Shown: positions 8,426-16,259 of the stretch, one piece after another
Layout of the letters: each line of letters opens with the position of its first letter
How positions within the stretch are numbered: the first letter of the stretch is position 1
Origin: Peptostreptococcaceae bacterium pGA-8
GTDB lineage: Bacteria > Bacillota > Clostridia > Peptostreptococcales > Anaerovoracaceae
DNA length: 64,000 nt
NCBI GenBank assembly: GCA_900112915.1
Contig: FONK01000003.1
Span: 62,001 to 126,000, forward strand
Direction of reading: 5' to 3'
Translations under genes and position numbers: made by a program
Notes under the pieces: model-generated
Told to the model about the DNA's origin: nothing
Database searches by the model: none
Seen by the model: the letters and a program-made list of their open reading frames with translations, nothing else

Positions 8426-9673
8426 CTAACCCTTAACCTTCGCTATGAGTTTGAACAAAGGTGAATAGGTAAATTGAAATCTGCCGATTAAATTAACAAG
8501 CTGCCCGCCGAATTGGCTTTTAAAATAGAAGTTACCAATGCTGCTTTTAGCGTCATCCACCTCCATAGTACCGTAGAAATTGAAGGCCTTTTTCTTGTCC
8601 TTAAGAGCTTTTTTGAGCATCAGCCATATAATTGATGTGGTTCCGCCAAATCTCATAAACTTTTCATAGCTTCCGCCGGCGAAATATATGATTTCATCAC
8701 GGGTTTCAATGCACAAAATAGCCGATAAGGGAATGATTTGCTCACCGGTATCATTCAATGCGAGGGTTCTGTTAAGCTTATTGAAGAAGTCATTTCTATC
8801 GGATTTCAGTGTTTTGACCTTTCGTTGAATTTTTGCTCTCTGTTCCATAGCCTCGTACTTTTCGATTTCCTTATCGAAGTCTTCCAGTCGGCATTTCAGC
8901 CTGGAGGTATATTCGTCAAAATCCATGGTAGCCAACAGAAAGTGGGCTTTGTCACCAAAGTATTTTTTCATGTTATAAAAGTATGAAAATTCCTGGATAT
9001 CAAAGCCTTTTCTAATACATGTTGCAGTTTCTATTTCATAGAACTTATCTATCTCCTCAAGGCCAAGCTCCTGAATTCGGATATTGTATTCAAGATTTTT
9101 GTTGATGCTGCGTCTGGTTTTTGCATCTATAGTTTCAAAAAGCTCATCCTCGGTAGAAATACCTTCGATGGATTTAATGAACATTTGGTTTGCGACCGGG
9201 ATTATATCGTTGGTAACTCCAAGATGCTTGAAATGGGAGCTCTGAAAGGCTTGTATGATTTCTGGGTTCTCTTCATCCACGACGATTTCCAAGCTTTCAT
9301 TTCTTTTTCTGTAAGAAAGATAAGGAGCTATTACCAGATTAGCCACATTTTTGCTTTTAAAATATTCCTTCAGTGCCGAGAGAAGTCCTGACCAAAAGTT
9401 TGAGTCCTTGGAGTTCTCGGCATAGTTTATCAGAGGTCCGTGATTGATAACCGCCTCAAGGAAAAACTTATATCGTCTTTGATAGTGCACTACACATCCA
9501 CCGACTATCTGACTGTCCCTGTAAAACAGAAGACACTGATTATTTCTCGGGACATCTCTATTCAGCTGTACCTGACAAAACTCTCCGCTTTGAAGAAAAT
9601 TTACTACCTCAAAGTCGTTTTCTACCTGAAAAAATTCTTCAGGACTTGCTTCTTTTATATAAAAATTTGACAT
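8426..9673 (-). CDS. FemABX-type peptidoglycan aminoacyltransferase
   Basis: A protein of 415 residues in the FemABX/MurM family, which transfer amino acids from aminoacyl-tRNA to the third residue of the lipid-linked muropeptide. Evidence is the two GNAT-like halves, the Lys/Glu-rich helical hairpin between them (about residues 245-300, RLKCRLEDFDKEIEKYEAM...KVKTLKSDRNDF), which is the coiled-coil arm of Fem proteins, and the C-terminal segment IYFAGGSYEKFMRFGGTTSIIW...FNFYG. ATG 9673 is preferred to 9685 because TGGAG lies 6 bases upstream of it. It implies a cross-bridged wall and stands near murE. The residue transferred cannot be told. Confidence 0.85.
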   Translation of the reverse strand: MSNFYIKEASPEEFFQVENDFEVVNFLQSGEFCQVQLNRDVPRNNQCLLFYRDSQIVGGCVVHYQRRYKFFLEAVINHGPLINYAENSKDSNFWSGLLSALKEYFKSKNVANLVIAPYLSYRKRNESLEIVVDEENPEIIQAFQSSHFKHLGVTNDIIPVANQMFIKSIEGISTEDELFETIDAKTRRSINKNLEYNIRIQELGLEEIDKFYEIETATCIRKGFDIQEFSYFYNMKKYFGDKAHFLLATMDFDEYTSRLKCRLEDFDKEIEKYEAMEQRAKIQRKVKTLKSDRNDFFNKLNRTLALNDTGEQIIPLSAILCIETRDEIIYFAGGSYEKFMRFGGTTSIIWLMLKKALKDKKKAFNFYGTMEVDDAKSSIGNFYFKSQFGGQLVNLIGRFQFTYSPLFKLIAKVKG

Positions 9674-9754
9674 TATAAGCTCCATTTCCTAGTTGATTTT
9701 ATAAGTTTTTAATATTATAATTGTAATTCTTCCTATTAATAAAATCAAGTCTTA

Positions 9755-9783
9755 TTGCTTTATAAAAGCGGTTGATGTATAAT
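9755..9783 (+). promoter_or_regulatory. Promoter that places the transcript start at the ATG of the pseudouridine synthase
   Basis: TTGCTT (9755-9760), exactly 17 bp, perfect TATAAT (9778-9783). The predicted start (about 9790) coincides with ATG 9791, and there is no Shine-Dalgarno, so the mRNA may be leaderless. Confidence 0.55.
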
Positions 9784-9790
9784 GAATAGC

Positions 9791-10762
9791 ATGGTAAATG
9801 TGGAAGTGGGCTCAAATGAAAGCGGCCAAAGATTAGACAGATTTTTAAGAAAATACTTGGCGAAGGCGAGCCTGAGCCAAATTTACAAAATAATAAGAAA
9901 AGACCTTAAGGTAAATAACAAAAGAGGCAAGGCAGAAATGCTCTTAAAAGAGGGTGACCTGCTTAGCCTGTATATTTCCGAAGATGAGATAAAACGCCTC
10001 TCAGAAAAGACTGAGAAATCAACTGCCAAAAAGCAATTTACCGTTGTTTATGAGGATGAGCAGGTACTAATTGTATACAAGCCCTCAGGACTTTTAACTC
10101 ATGGCGATGGCAAGGAAAAGAAAAACCACCTTGCCAATCAGGTTATATCTTACCTGATAGACGAAGGAAGCTTCGTCCCGAGGATGGAAAAAACCTTTAC
10201 GCCGGCCTCCTGCAATCGTCTTGACAGAAACACAGCAGGACTTGTAATCTTCGGTAAGACTGCGGCTTCTTTGCGCCTCTTAAACGATGCCATGAAGGAC
10301 AAGGAGAAAATCAAGAAGTTTTATTTAACAATTGTTGAAGGAAGCCTTGTTGAAACTCTTAATTTAGACGGATTTATTGTCAAGGACACCTCGAAAAACA
10401 AGGTGACAATATCTCGTAAAAGGCTTGAAAATTCTAAAGAAATAGCAACGATTGCTACGCCGATAAAGACTGTGAAGATAAATGGTCGAGATTATACACT
10501 TGTGGATGTGCAGCTTTTGACAGGACGATCTCACCAAATAAGGGCGCATCTGAGCAGTGCAGGGTACCCTATTCTTGGTGATTGCAAGTATGGGGGCAAG
10601 AGGCATAAAGGAATTTCAGCTGACTCCGAAGGACAGCTTCTTTGTGCTTATAAGTTAGAATTCGGCTCATTAAATGACCGGCTGACAGGACTATCGGGAA
10701 AAATTATTGAAATAGAGCCTAAAGGAAAGTTTAGCGTTATAAAGAAAGAATTGTTTGGTTAA
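9791..10762 (+). CDS. RluA-family 23S rRNA pseudouridine synthase
   Basis: Isomerises uridines in large-subunit rRNA. An N-terminal S4-like RNA-binding domain (RLDRFLRKYL...LSQIYKIIRK, about residues 10-70) precedes the catalytic domain with the signature NRLDRNTAGLVIF (catalytic Asp), VYKPSGLLTH and LLTGRSHQIRAHL. The 323 residues match RluC/RluD. An in-frame ATG at 9782 overlaps the -10 box and is unlikely to be used if that promoter is real, so ATG 9791 was taken. It leads a tight operon with two signal peptidases (2-bp gap). Which uridines it modifies is not decidable here. Confidence 0.9.
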   Translation: MVNVEVGSNESGQRLDRFLRKYLAKASLSQIYKIIRKDLKVNNKRGKAEMLLKEGDLLSLYISEDEIKRLSEKTEKSTAKKQFTVVYEDEQVLIVYKPSGLLTHGDGKEKKNHLANQVISYLIDEGSFVPRMEKTFTPASCNRLDRNTAGLVIFGKTAASLRLLNDAMKDKEKIKKFYLTIVEGSLVETLNLDGFIVKDTSKNKVTISRKRLENSKEIATIATPIKTVKINGRDYTLVDVQLLTGRSHQIRAHLSSAGYPILGDCKYGGKRHKGISADSEGQLLCAYKLEFGSLNDRLTGLSGKIIEIEPKGKFSVIKKELFG

Positions 10763-10764
10763 TT

Positions 10765-11331
10765 ATGACGAAGAAAAATGAATTGCTAGAATGGATAAAA
10801 ACTATTGTAATTGCCGGGATCATCGCAATTATTGTAATACAATTTATTGCCCCGACGGTGGTTAAAGAGCGCTCCATGGAGCCAAGCTTTTATGAAAGCG
10901 ATTACTTGTTGATCAGCAAGCAGTCATATAACATAAGCGAACCTGCGCGTGGAGATGTTATTGTATTTGAATCTCATATTCCATTGGATGAGAGCGATCT
11001 ATCTAAGGGCAGTAAATTGCTTATTAAGCGAATAATCGGAGTACCCGGTGACAAGATTGATGTTAAAGACGGTGATGTATATATCAATGACAAAAAAGCC
11101 GATGAGCCTTACATTAAGGACGGCTACACCGCCGGTGAGGTTTCAGGCTTTACGGTTCCTAAGGATTCATATTACTGCATGGGAGATAACAGGCTCGTTA
11201 GTGTGGATAGTAGAAGTGAAAGAGTCGGCTGTGTCAGCAAGGATGCTATTGTGGGAAGGGTTTTCGTAAGGTTATACCCTTTTGATTCATTTGGACTGAT
11301 AAAGAGCCGGGATCCGTTAGGAGAGAAGTAA
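10765..11331 (+). CDS. lepB: Signal peptidase I, first of a tandem pair
   Basis: Membrane serine protease removing signal peptides on the outer face of the membrane. One N-terminal helix (residues about 12-32), then Box B with nucleophile Ser in RSMEPS, Box D with the general-base Lys in LIKRIIGVPGD, and Box E MGDNR...DSR. At 188 residues it is a Gram-positive-size enzyme. Its stop overlaps the ATG of the second copy (TAATG), so the two are translationally coupled. The pair differs clearly in sequence, hinting at different preproteins. Confidence 0.93.
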   Translation: MTKKNELLEWIKTIVIAGIIAIIVIQFIAPTVVKERSMEPSFYESDYLLISKQSYNISEPARGDVIVFESHIPLDESDLSKGSKLLIKRIIGVPGDKIDVKDGDVYINDKKADEPYIKDGYTAGEVSGFTVPKDSYYCMGDNRLVSVDSRSERVGCVSKDAIVGRVFVRLYPFDSFGLIKSRDPLGEK

Positions 11332-11852
11332 TGAGATTTGTTGTAAAAGAAGTTGGTATTGCTCTTGCAATTACGGTAATTGTATCACTTTTTGTAAGAC
11401 CCACGGTGGTTGTGGGAAGATCCATGGAGCCTACTTTTAAACAATCGGACTGCTTATTGCTAAGCAAAACCGCTTATGATAAGGAACCGCCTCAGCGGGG
11501 AGATGTAATCGTATTTAGATCTACAATTAAGAGTTATGACGGTAAAGATAAAATTCTTATAAAAAGAGTTGTGGGTTTGCCCGGTGAGATTGTTTCTATC
11601 GCTGAAGGCAAGGTATATATAAACTATAAACCGTTAGTGGATACTGTTAGCCTTGATGGGGAAACTACAGGTGACATAAAAGGGATTGAGGTTCCTGAAA
11701 ATTGTTATTTTTGCCTGGGTGATAATCGTGCAAACAGTACTGACAGCAGATATGAATCTGTTGGAGTGATAAAGAAAAAGGATATTATTGGAAAGGCTGT
11801 TTTTAAGTTTTATCCTTTTGACGATGTTAAGAAAATCGACAGTAGAATTTAA
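11331..11852 (+). CDS. lepB: Signal peptidase I, second of a tandem pair
   Basis: 173 residues with an N-terminal helix (about 6-22), nucleophile Ser in RSMEPT, catalytic Lys in LIKRVVGLPGE and the Box E motif LGDNRANSTDSR. All catalytic parts are intact, so it is an active paralogue and not a decayed copy. It overlaps the first signal peptidase by one base and is followed after 12 bp by smpB. Confidence 0.93.
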   Translation: MRFVVKEVGIALAITVIVSLFVRPTVVVGRSMEPTFKQSDCLLLSKTAYDKEPPQRGDVIVFRSTIKSYDGKDKILIKRVVGLPGEIVSIAEGKVYINYKPLVDTVSLDGETTGDIKGIEVPENCYFCLGDNRANSTDSRYESVGVIKKKDIIGKAVFKFYPFDDVKKIDSRI

Positions 11853-11864
11853 GTAAGGGGAGAA

Positions 11865-12335
11865 ATGGGCGATAAGAAGGTCAAGCTGGTTGCCAATAAC
11901 AAGAAGGCATACCATGATTATTTCATAGATGAAACTTATGAAGCAGGCATTGTTCTGACAGGTACTGAAATAAAGTCTTTGAGAGCAGGAAAGGCAAGCA
12001 TCAAGGAAAGCTATGGTAAAATAATTGATGGAGAGGTGTTCATTATCGGTATGAGCATAAGCCCTTATGAGCAAGGCAACAGGTTTAATGTTGATTCTTT
12101 AAGAGAAAGGAAGCTGCTTCTTCATAGGAAAGAGATTAATAAACTAATTGGAGCCCTGAAGGTTGGGGGCGTTGCTCTTATTCCACTTAAAATATACATT
12201 AATGAGTCCGGTAAAGCGAAAATGGCTATCGGACTGGGCAGAGGTAAGAAAAATTATGACAAGCGTGATTCTATTGCAAAGAAAGACGCTGCAAGGAAGA
12301 TTGACAGAGCTGTTAAAAGCTCTATTAATAGATAA
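11865..12335 (+). CDS. smpB: SsrA-binding protein
   Basis: Binds tmRNA and is required for trans-translation of stalled ribosomes. The 156 residues show the OB-fold core [36 protein letters not shown], and the basic C-terminal tail [24 protein letters not shown] that enters the mRNA channel. GGGGAGA precedes the ATG. The gene stands 3 bp before ssrA, and its last codons contain a promoter for it. Confidence 0.97.
   Translation: MGDKKVKLVANNKKAYHDYFIDETYEAGIVLTGTEIKSLRAGKASIKESYGKIIDGEVFIIGMSISPYEQGNRFNVDSLRERKLLLHRKEINKLIGALKVGGVALIPLKIYINESGKAKMAIGLGRGKKNYDKRDSIAKKDAARKIDRAVKSSINR
12301..12328 (+). promoter_or_regulatory. ssrA promoter inside the end of smpB
   Basis: Perfect TTGACA (12301-12306), 16-bp spacer, TATTAA (12323-12328). 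It lies wholly within the last codons of smpB and would start transcription a few bases before the tmRNA 5' end at 12339. Confidence 0.5.
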
Positions 12336-12338
12336 TTT

Positions 12339-12696
12339 GGGGGTGTAAAGGTTTCGACATGGGTGTTGAAGCCGGGTTAGCGAGTCGTAGTCGCCAAGTC
12401 TACGTTAAAAATGGCCGTTAAATACAAACGCTAAAAATAATAATTCATTCGCATTGGCTGCTTAATCAGCCCCGCGTGCCTCTTTCAGCTCTCCTGTAGG
12501 CCGGAAGCAAGGTATCAAATCATACAGGAAGCCTTTGGGAGAGTGTCTGGTATCCTAAAGGTAATTACAGACTTGTTGAGAGGGTAGTTTGCCGATAGAC
12601 AGCCCTTGATACGAGATTAATAAATATCGGATGCACTCGGAGAAGACCCTGTGAATATGCTTGTGGACGCGAGTTCGATTCTCGCCACTTCCACCA
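12339..12696 (+). ncRNA. ssrA: Transfer-messenger RNA (tmRNA)
   Basis: About 358 bases. The 5' end GGGGGTG pairs over 7 bp (two G-U) with CACTTCC, followed by an encoded ACCA. The T-loop GTTCGATTC and the 5' AAAGGTTTCGAC element are present. The tag frame starts at the resume codon GCT (12430) and reads AKNNNSFALAA before TAA (12463-12465). One-piece tmRNA. No strong terminator follows at once; foreign-looking DNA begins right after the CCA, as at many ssrA integration sites. Confidence 0.96.
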
Positions 12697-12715
12697 AAAG
12701 AGGAAGCGTCGAACC

Positions 12716-13100
12716 CTATTCTTTTTCAAGAATGAGTTCGCACTTGTATTCGAAGTGAAGGCTTGGACTGATTAGTTCAAGCCCTCTTCGTTTATTCACC
12801 TGCTCAAAGCCTAATTGAGCCGCTTCGTCCGACTTAAGATTAAATGCCAGGATGGAGATTGTTTTGGGTCTGAAAAATCCGTGAACGGTGTATAAACCAA
12901 AATCTCGCCCCTTGTAATAGCAATGCTTCTCCCATCTATAGACATCTCCACGCTCTTTTACATCTACGATACGAAAGCTACCGTAGTGGTACTCGGTGAA
13001 GCCGAGTCCTCTTTTGTGGCTTCTTCCACATATGCAATCCGGTTTCTTCTCCTACTAGTATATATTTATGGGTGATACCCCCAACATCCGATATTTTCAC
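12716..13100 (-). pseudogene. Frameshifted gene of unknown function directly downstream of ssrA
   Basis: A long minus-strand frame ending at TAG 12716-12718 is open back to 13051 and reads as protein (SHKRGLGFTEYHYGSFRIVD, then WEKHCYYKGRDFGLYTVHGF, ending ELILEKE), but it has no ATG, GTG or TTG near its beginning. A second frame starting with GTG at 13100 (KISDVGGITHKYILVGEETG) overlaps it and stops at 12978. Together they would make about 130 residues with one frameshift between about 13051 and 12978. A TATAAT-like box lies upstream (13140-13145). A decayed island gene or an assembly error are both possible. I do not recognise the family. The rest of the 630-bp gap (13101-13326) shows nothing else. 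Confidence 0.55.
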
Positions 13101-13326
13101 CCCTACAACTTCTGATTTTTCTTACTCGATATTTGCATCATTATACCATATTTAAGCTCTGTTCTATAGGTCTAAATCATGCATTCTTACCTGTGTTAGC
13201 ACACGACCATAGCTTCATCAACAACTGAAGGGCGGGAGTATAGCCTGTGATTTTATTGGTATATTTTATTATAGCGCTATCATAATTTTGATTTACTGTT
13301 TTTTCTGAACTACTTCTTATTAAATG

Positions 13327-14064
13327 TTATTTCACTTCACTAACATACTTTTGAATTGAGTCACAAGCATATTCGGCGGTTCCAATTCCAAATCTGTCTA
13401 TATTACTTTTGAATTCAGAGGTTTCTTTATATCCATAACCAATCCCGGAAAAAGCTTCTATTGAGCAATCAAATGAATACCGACAGATATATTCATGTAA
13501 ACTCTTTGCAAGTTCAACATTTTCTTTTGATGTTGCTTCAACTCCTTTTGCCATATTTTCTGCAAATGAATGGAAAATTTGATTTAGCTTTTCTGTAAAT
13601 TCTACTTCCTTTCCTTTTAGATTTTCCATAGATTTTTCAACTACATCTTTTCCGTACTTATCAATTGCCATTTCTTCATATTTCTTATTGTCTTGATAAA
13701 CAAATCCTCTAAACTTTTCTTTTGTTGACATAGTAATTTTCCTTTCTTCATAATCAATAGTTTTTTGTAATGTTTCCATCAATGTTAAGAGTCTCTCTTT
13801 TTCCTTTTGCATTAAGTTCAACTGTCTTCTCAAGTGAGTTAGTAGTTCGGTATCATCTTTTGCCATTAGTAATTTAATCTTTTTTAATGGGAATCCTAAA
13901 TATTTGTAAAATAATATTGTTTGCAAATATGCAATATCTTCTTCTGTGTAATATCTATATCCATTCTCTGATTTCTGGGGAGATAGTAAACCAATCTCAT
14001 CATAATGGTGCAACATTCGTACCGATACACCACTAATCTCACTTGCTTTTTTTATCATGTACAT
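13327..14064 (-). CDS. MerR-family regulator with TipAS-type ligand domain
   Basis: 245 residues. The N-terminal winged HTH (MIKKASEISGVSVRMLHHYDEIGLLSPQ, followed by GYRYYTEEDIAYLQ) is typical MerR. A long coiled coil follows at about 75-110 and then a C-terminal domain like the TipAS antibiotic-binding domain of TipA/Mta (EEMAIDKYGKDVVEKS...FHSFAENMAKG...YSFDCSIEAFSGIG). Such proteins bind bulky hydrophobic or thiopeptide compounds and activate their own promoter. ATG 14064 follows AGGAGGT by 6 bases. The gene is AT-rich relative to the flanking housekeeping genes and lies in the island after ssrA. No exporter is adjacent, so the target may be only itself. Confidence 0.9.
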   Translation of the reverse strand: MYMIKKASEISGVSVRMLHHYDEIGLLSPQKSENGYRYYTEEDIAYLQTILFYKYLGFPLKKIKLLMAKDDTELLTHLRRQLNLMQKEKERLLTLMETLQKTIDYEERKITMSTKEKFRGFVYQDNKKYEEMAIDKYGKDVVEKSMENLKGKEVEFTEKLNQIFHSFAENMAKGVEATSKENVELAKSLHEYICRYSFDCSIEAFSGIGYGYKETSEFKSNIDRFGIGTAEYACDSIQKYVSEVK

Positions 14065-14087
14065 GTACCTACCTCCTAACAATTTAT

Positions 14088-14118
14088 ATTCTAAACTATG
14101 ACATTATGTTATAGTCAA
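14088..14118 (-). promoter_or_regulatory. MerR-type autoregulated promoter with 19-bp spacer and dyad
   Basis: On the minus strand: TTGACT (14113-14118), 19-bp spacer, TAGAAT (14088-14093). The spacer holds an inverted repeat (14095-14115; arms ACTATAACAT and ATGTCATAGT, one mismatch). The overlong spacer with a centred dyad is the hallmark of MerR-activated promoters. Confidence 0.8.
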
Positions 14119-14315
14119 TAATTTTTGAAAATATTTTTATCTTATTTTTCTTACTTAGAATGTGCTACTTGTAACAGCTTAAGTGAGGTCTTAAAAGTTA
14201 CTCAAAGAACATAGAATTTTGGATGATGATGTGCTATGATAAAAATTAAACTTGGAGACTGCAGTTCTTCGGTCATGCTTTCGTCATAAGAGTCAGCCGC
14301 AGTGCGTTAGGCTAT

Positions 14316-15116
14316 GTGACAACGAAATACAAGAGTGCGGAGCAGAGGGCAAATGATATTCGAAGCACACTGAAGGCAAAGTATGACTCGCTTAGGAAAA
14401 AAGTATCCTGTAACAAAGATTCTAATCCTGTAAAGAAGGTAGTCGTCGGTATTGGTGATAGCTTATTTGATATGGGAGAAGGTATCTACAATATAGCAAA
14501 GAACCCTAAAGAAGCGATTATGGGAATGGTTAATGCCGTGAAACATCCTATAAAGACCGGCAAAGCCATAATAGATGATTACAAACAGATGGCAAAGGAT
14601 AAAGGGAAACTTTATGTAGCGGGGCGCGTCATACCGGACATCGTTATCGCCCTATTGGGAACGAAAGGTGCAGATAAAGCCGTAAAAGCGATTACAAAGA
14701 CCAAAAAAGTAACTAAGGCTGTAGATAAGATTGATGATGTTTCTGATGCAGGGAAGATAATTTCTAAGGTTGACGATGTTGTTGCAGAACCGATTGTAGG
14801 AAGAAAAATAGAATACATTATGGGGAATGCAACTGGTAATATACATAACATAGAGCGATCTTTAGAAATGGAAAAAACGCTTAATAGTATAGGGATTTTT
14901 GACAACAAGGCAGGAAGAACACTTGTTAAAAATGCCTTTGAAGATGCCCATGCAAACATAGATAAAGGTGTATTAGATCATAGAACTGATAGAACTTCAG
15001 TGGATACATTACTGTATGGACCAAATGGATTTGCAAAAATGACTACTGTATGGGATGGTAATAAATTAGTTACCGTTAATTTATATAAGCAAAATTGGAA
15101 AACGATAATAAAATAG
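14316..15116 (+). CDS. Orphan polymorphic-toxin C-terminal cassette
   Basis: 266 residues. Residues about 40-95 (GIGDSLFDMGEGIYNIAKNP, then HPIKTGKAIIDDYKQM) resemble the pre-toxin linkers of secreted polymorphic toxins. The last hundred residues (KIEYIMGNATGNIHNIERSLEM, then GIFDNKAGRTLV and TTVWDGNKLVTVNLY) resemble a toxin domain of the BECR nuclease type. The N-terminal secretion module (LXG, WXG or RHS) is absent; the frame is open upstream only to about 14250 with no ATG, and the start given is a GTG without a clear Shine-Dalgarno. It looks like a displaced cassette or a truncated toxin. A probable immunity gene follows after 10 bp. Confidence 0.65.
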   Translation: MTTKYKSAEQRANDIRSTLKAKYDSLRKKVSCNKDSNPVKKVVVGIGDSLFDMGEGIYNIAKNPKEAIMGMVNAVKHPIKTGKAIIDDYKQMAKDKGKLYVAGRVIPDIVIALLGTKGADKAVKAITKTKKVTKAVDKIDDVSDAGKIISKVDDVVAEPIVGRKIEYIMGNATGNIHNIERSLEMEKTLNSIGIFDNKAGRTLVKNAFEDAHANIDKGVLDHRTDRTSVDTLLYGPNGFAKMTTVWDGNKLVTVNLYKQNWKTIIK

Positions 15117-15126
15117 AGGGATTGAA

Positions 15127-15630
15127 ATGCAGGTAAATTTACAAAAGTTTGACTCTGTAGGCGATTTGGAAAAGCATATAAACTTTTATCGTCAAAAGAA
15201 TACAACAACTATGTTATTGGGAAAAGACAGTATAGTTAAAAATGGTGCATATGTTTTTTCAACTAAAATTAATGACATATATTATGAAATTGGGCTCATA
15301 ACACAGAATGCACTTAAACCAGAGTGCGTTGTGATTGAAAATTTTGTTTTTGTTGGATTTAATGATGAAGTCGATATCATCAATAACGAGGAAGTGGTTG
15401 GCACATATAGGACTCTTGCACCATTTTATGAATTCATTCAATATAAAGATTATGTATTAGCTATATTTGAAATAGATGTTATATGTTTTGATAAAACGGG
15501 AGTTATATTTTGGGAATATGTGGCTGATGATATAATCACAGATTTCTTTGTTAGAGAAAATTACATAGTTATAAAATTCGATGAAGATATCATAACCATT
15601 GATATAAGTACAGGAGAAAAATTGCAATAA
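15127..15630 (+). CDS. Putative immunity protein of the toxin cassette
   Basis: 167 residues, acidic, beta-strand-rich, no membrane segment or signal. Alternating hydrophobic strands with YVLAIFEIDVICFDKTGVIFWEYV and ENYIVIKFDEDIITIDISTG look like part of a beta-propeller-like fold. The assignment rests on position: 10 bp behind a toxin C-terminal cassette, same strand, with marked AT-rich composition. GAGGGA precedes the ATG. A 19-codon ORF (15634-15693) follows and may be a remnant of another module. Confidence 0.5.
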   Translation: MQVNLQKFDSVGDLEKHINFYRQKNTTTMLLGKDSIVKNGAYVFSTKINDIYYEIGLITQNALKPECVVIENFVFVGFNDEVDIINNEEVVGTYRTLAPFYEFIQYKDYVLAIFEIDVICFDKTGVIFWEYVADDIITDFFVRENYIVIKFDEDIITIDISTGEKLQ

Positions 15631-15697
15631 GATATGTATAAAGAAGAATTATACAAAGTTATATACGAATTGAAGGAAAGGTTGGCAGAGTAAAACT

Positions 15698-16225
15698 ATG
15701 AAGAATATAGAATTCATAAAGCTTTTAGAAAAGCGGTTCAATGAGAATCCGGGGAGACATCCCGATATGGATTGGAATAAGGTTCAGGAAGCCTTAGAAA
15801 ATAGTCCTAACCTAGATATTCTTCTTCGCATGGAAGAATTCGGCGGGGAAGTGGATGTTGTAAAAAAAGAAAATGAGCGCTTCATTTTCTTTGACTGCAC
15901 GGCGGAAACACCAATTTGCAGAAGAAGCCTGTGTTATGATGAAGCTGCGTTGAATGCTCGAAAAAGTCATAAACCGAGGTCTTCAGCAGAGCAAATGGCA
16001 AAGGGGATAGGTGCAGAAATTCTCAATGAGGAGGATTACCTTTATCTACAATCCTTAGGTGATTTCGATGTTAAGACCCAATCATGGATACGGGTCGATG
16101 ATGATTTTAGAAAAACAGGGGATGCTCTGTTTGGTAACAAACGCCATGGCAGGACATTTATATATTACAATGGTGCACAATCCTACTACGGTATCAGAGG
16201 ATTTCGTTGCAAAGTGAAAATTTAG
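15698..16225 (+). CDS. DUF4256 family protein
   Basis: 175 residues matching the DUF4256 pattern from end to end: RFNENPGRHPDMDWNKVQ, MEEFGGEVDVV, FFDCTAETPICRRSLCYDEAAL, LGDFDVKTQSWI and YYNGAQSYYGIRGFR. No biochemical function is established for the family to my knowledge. It sits in the accessory stretch after ssrA. The Shine-Dalgarno is weak. Confidence 0.85.
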   Translation: MKNIEFIKLLEKRFNENPGRHPDMDWNKVQEALENSPNLDILLRMEEFGGEVDVVKKENERFIFFDCTAETPICRRSLCYDEAALNARKSHKPRSSAEQMAKGIGAEILNEEDYLYLQSLGDFDVKTQSWIRVDDDFRKTGDALFGNKRHGRTFIYYNGAQSYYGIRGFRCKVKI

Positions 16226-16259
16226 TTATAGATTACGAACAGGATTTGAGAGGGGAAAT

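Noticed and set aside
14978-15208. Minus-strand frame across the toxin/immunity junction
   Set aside because: No ribosome site and antisense to two better supported genes.
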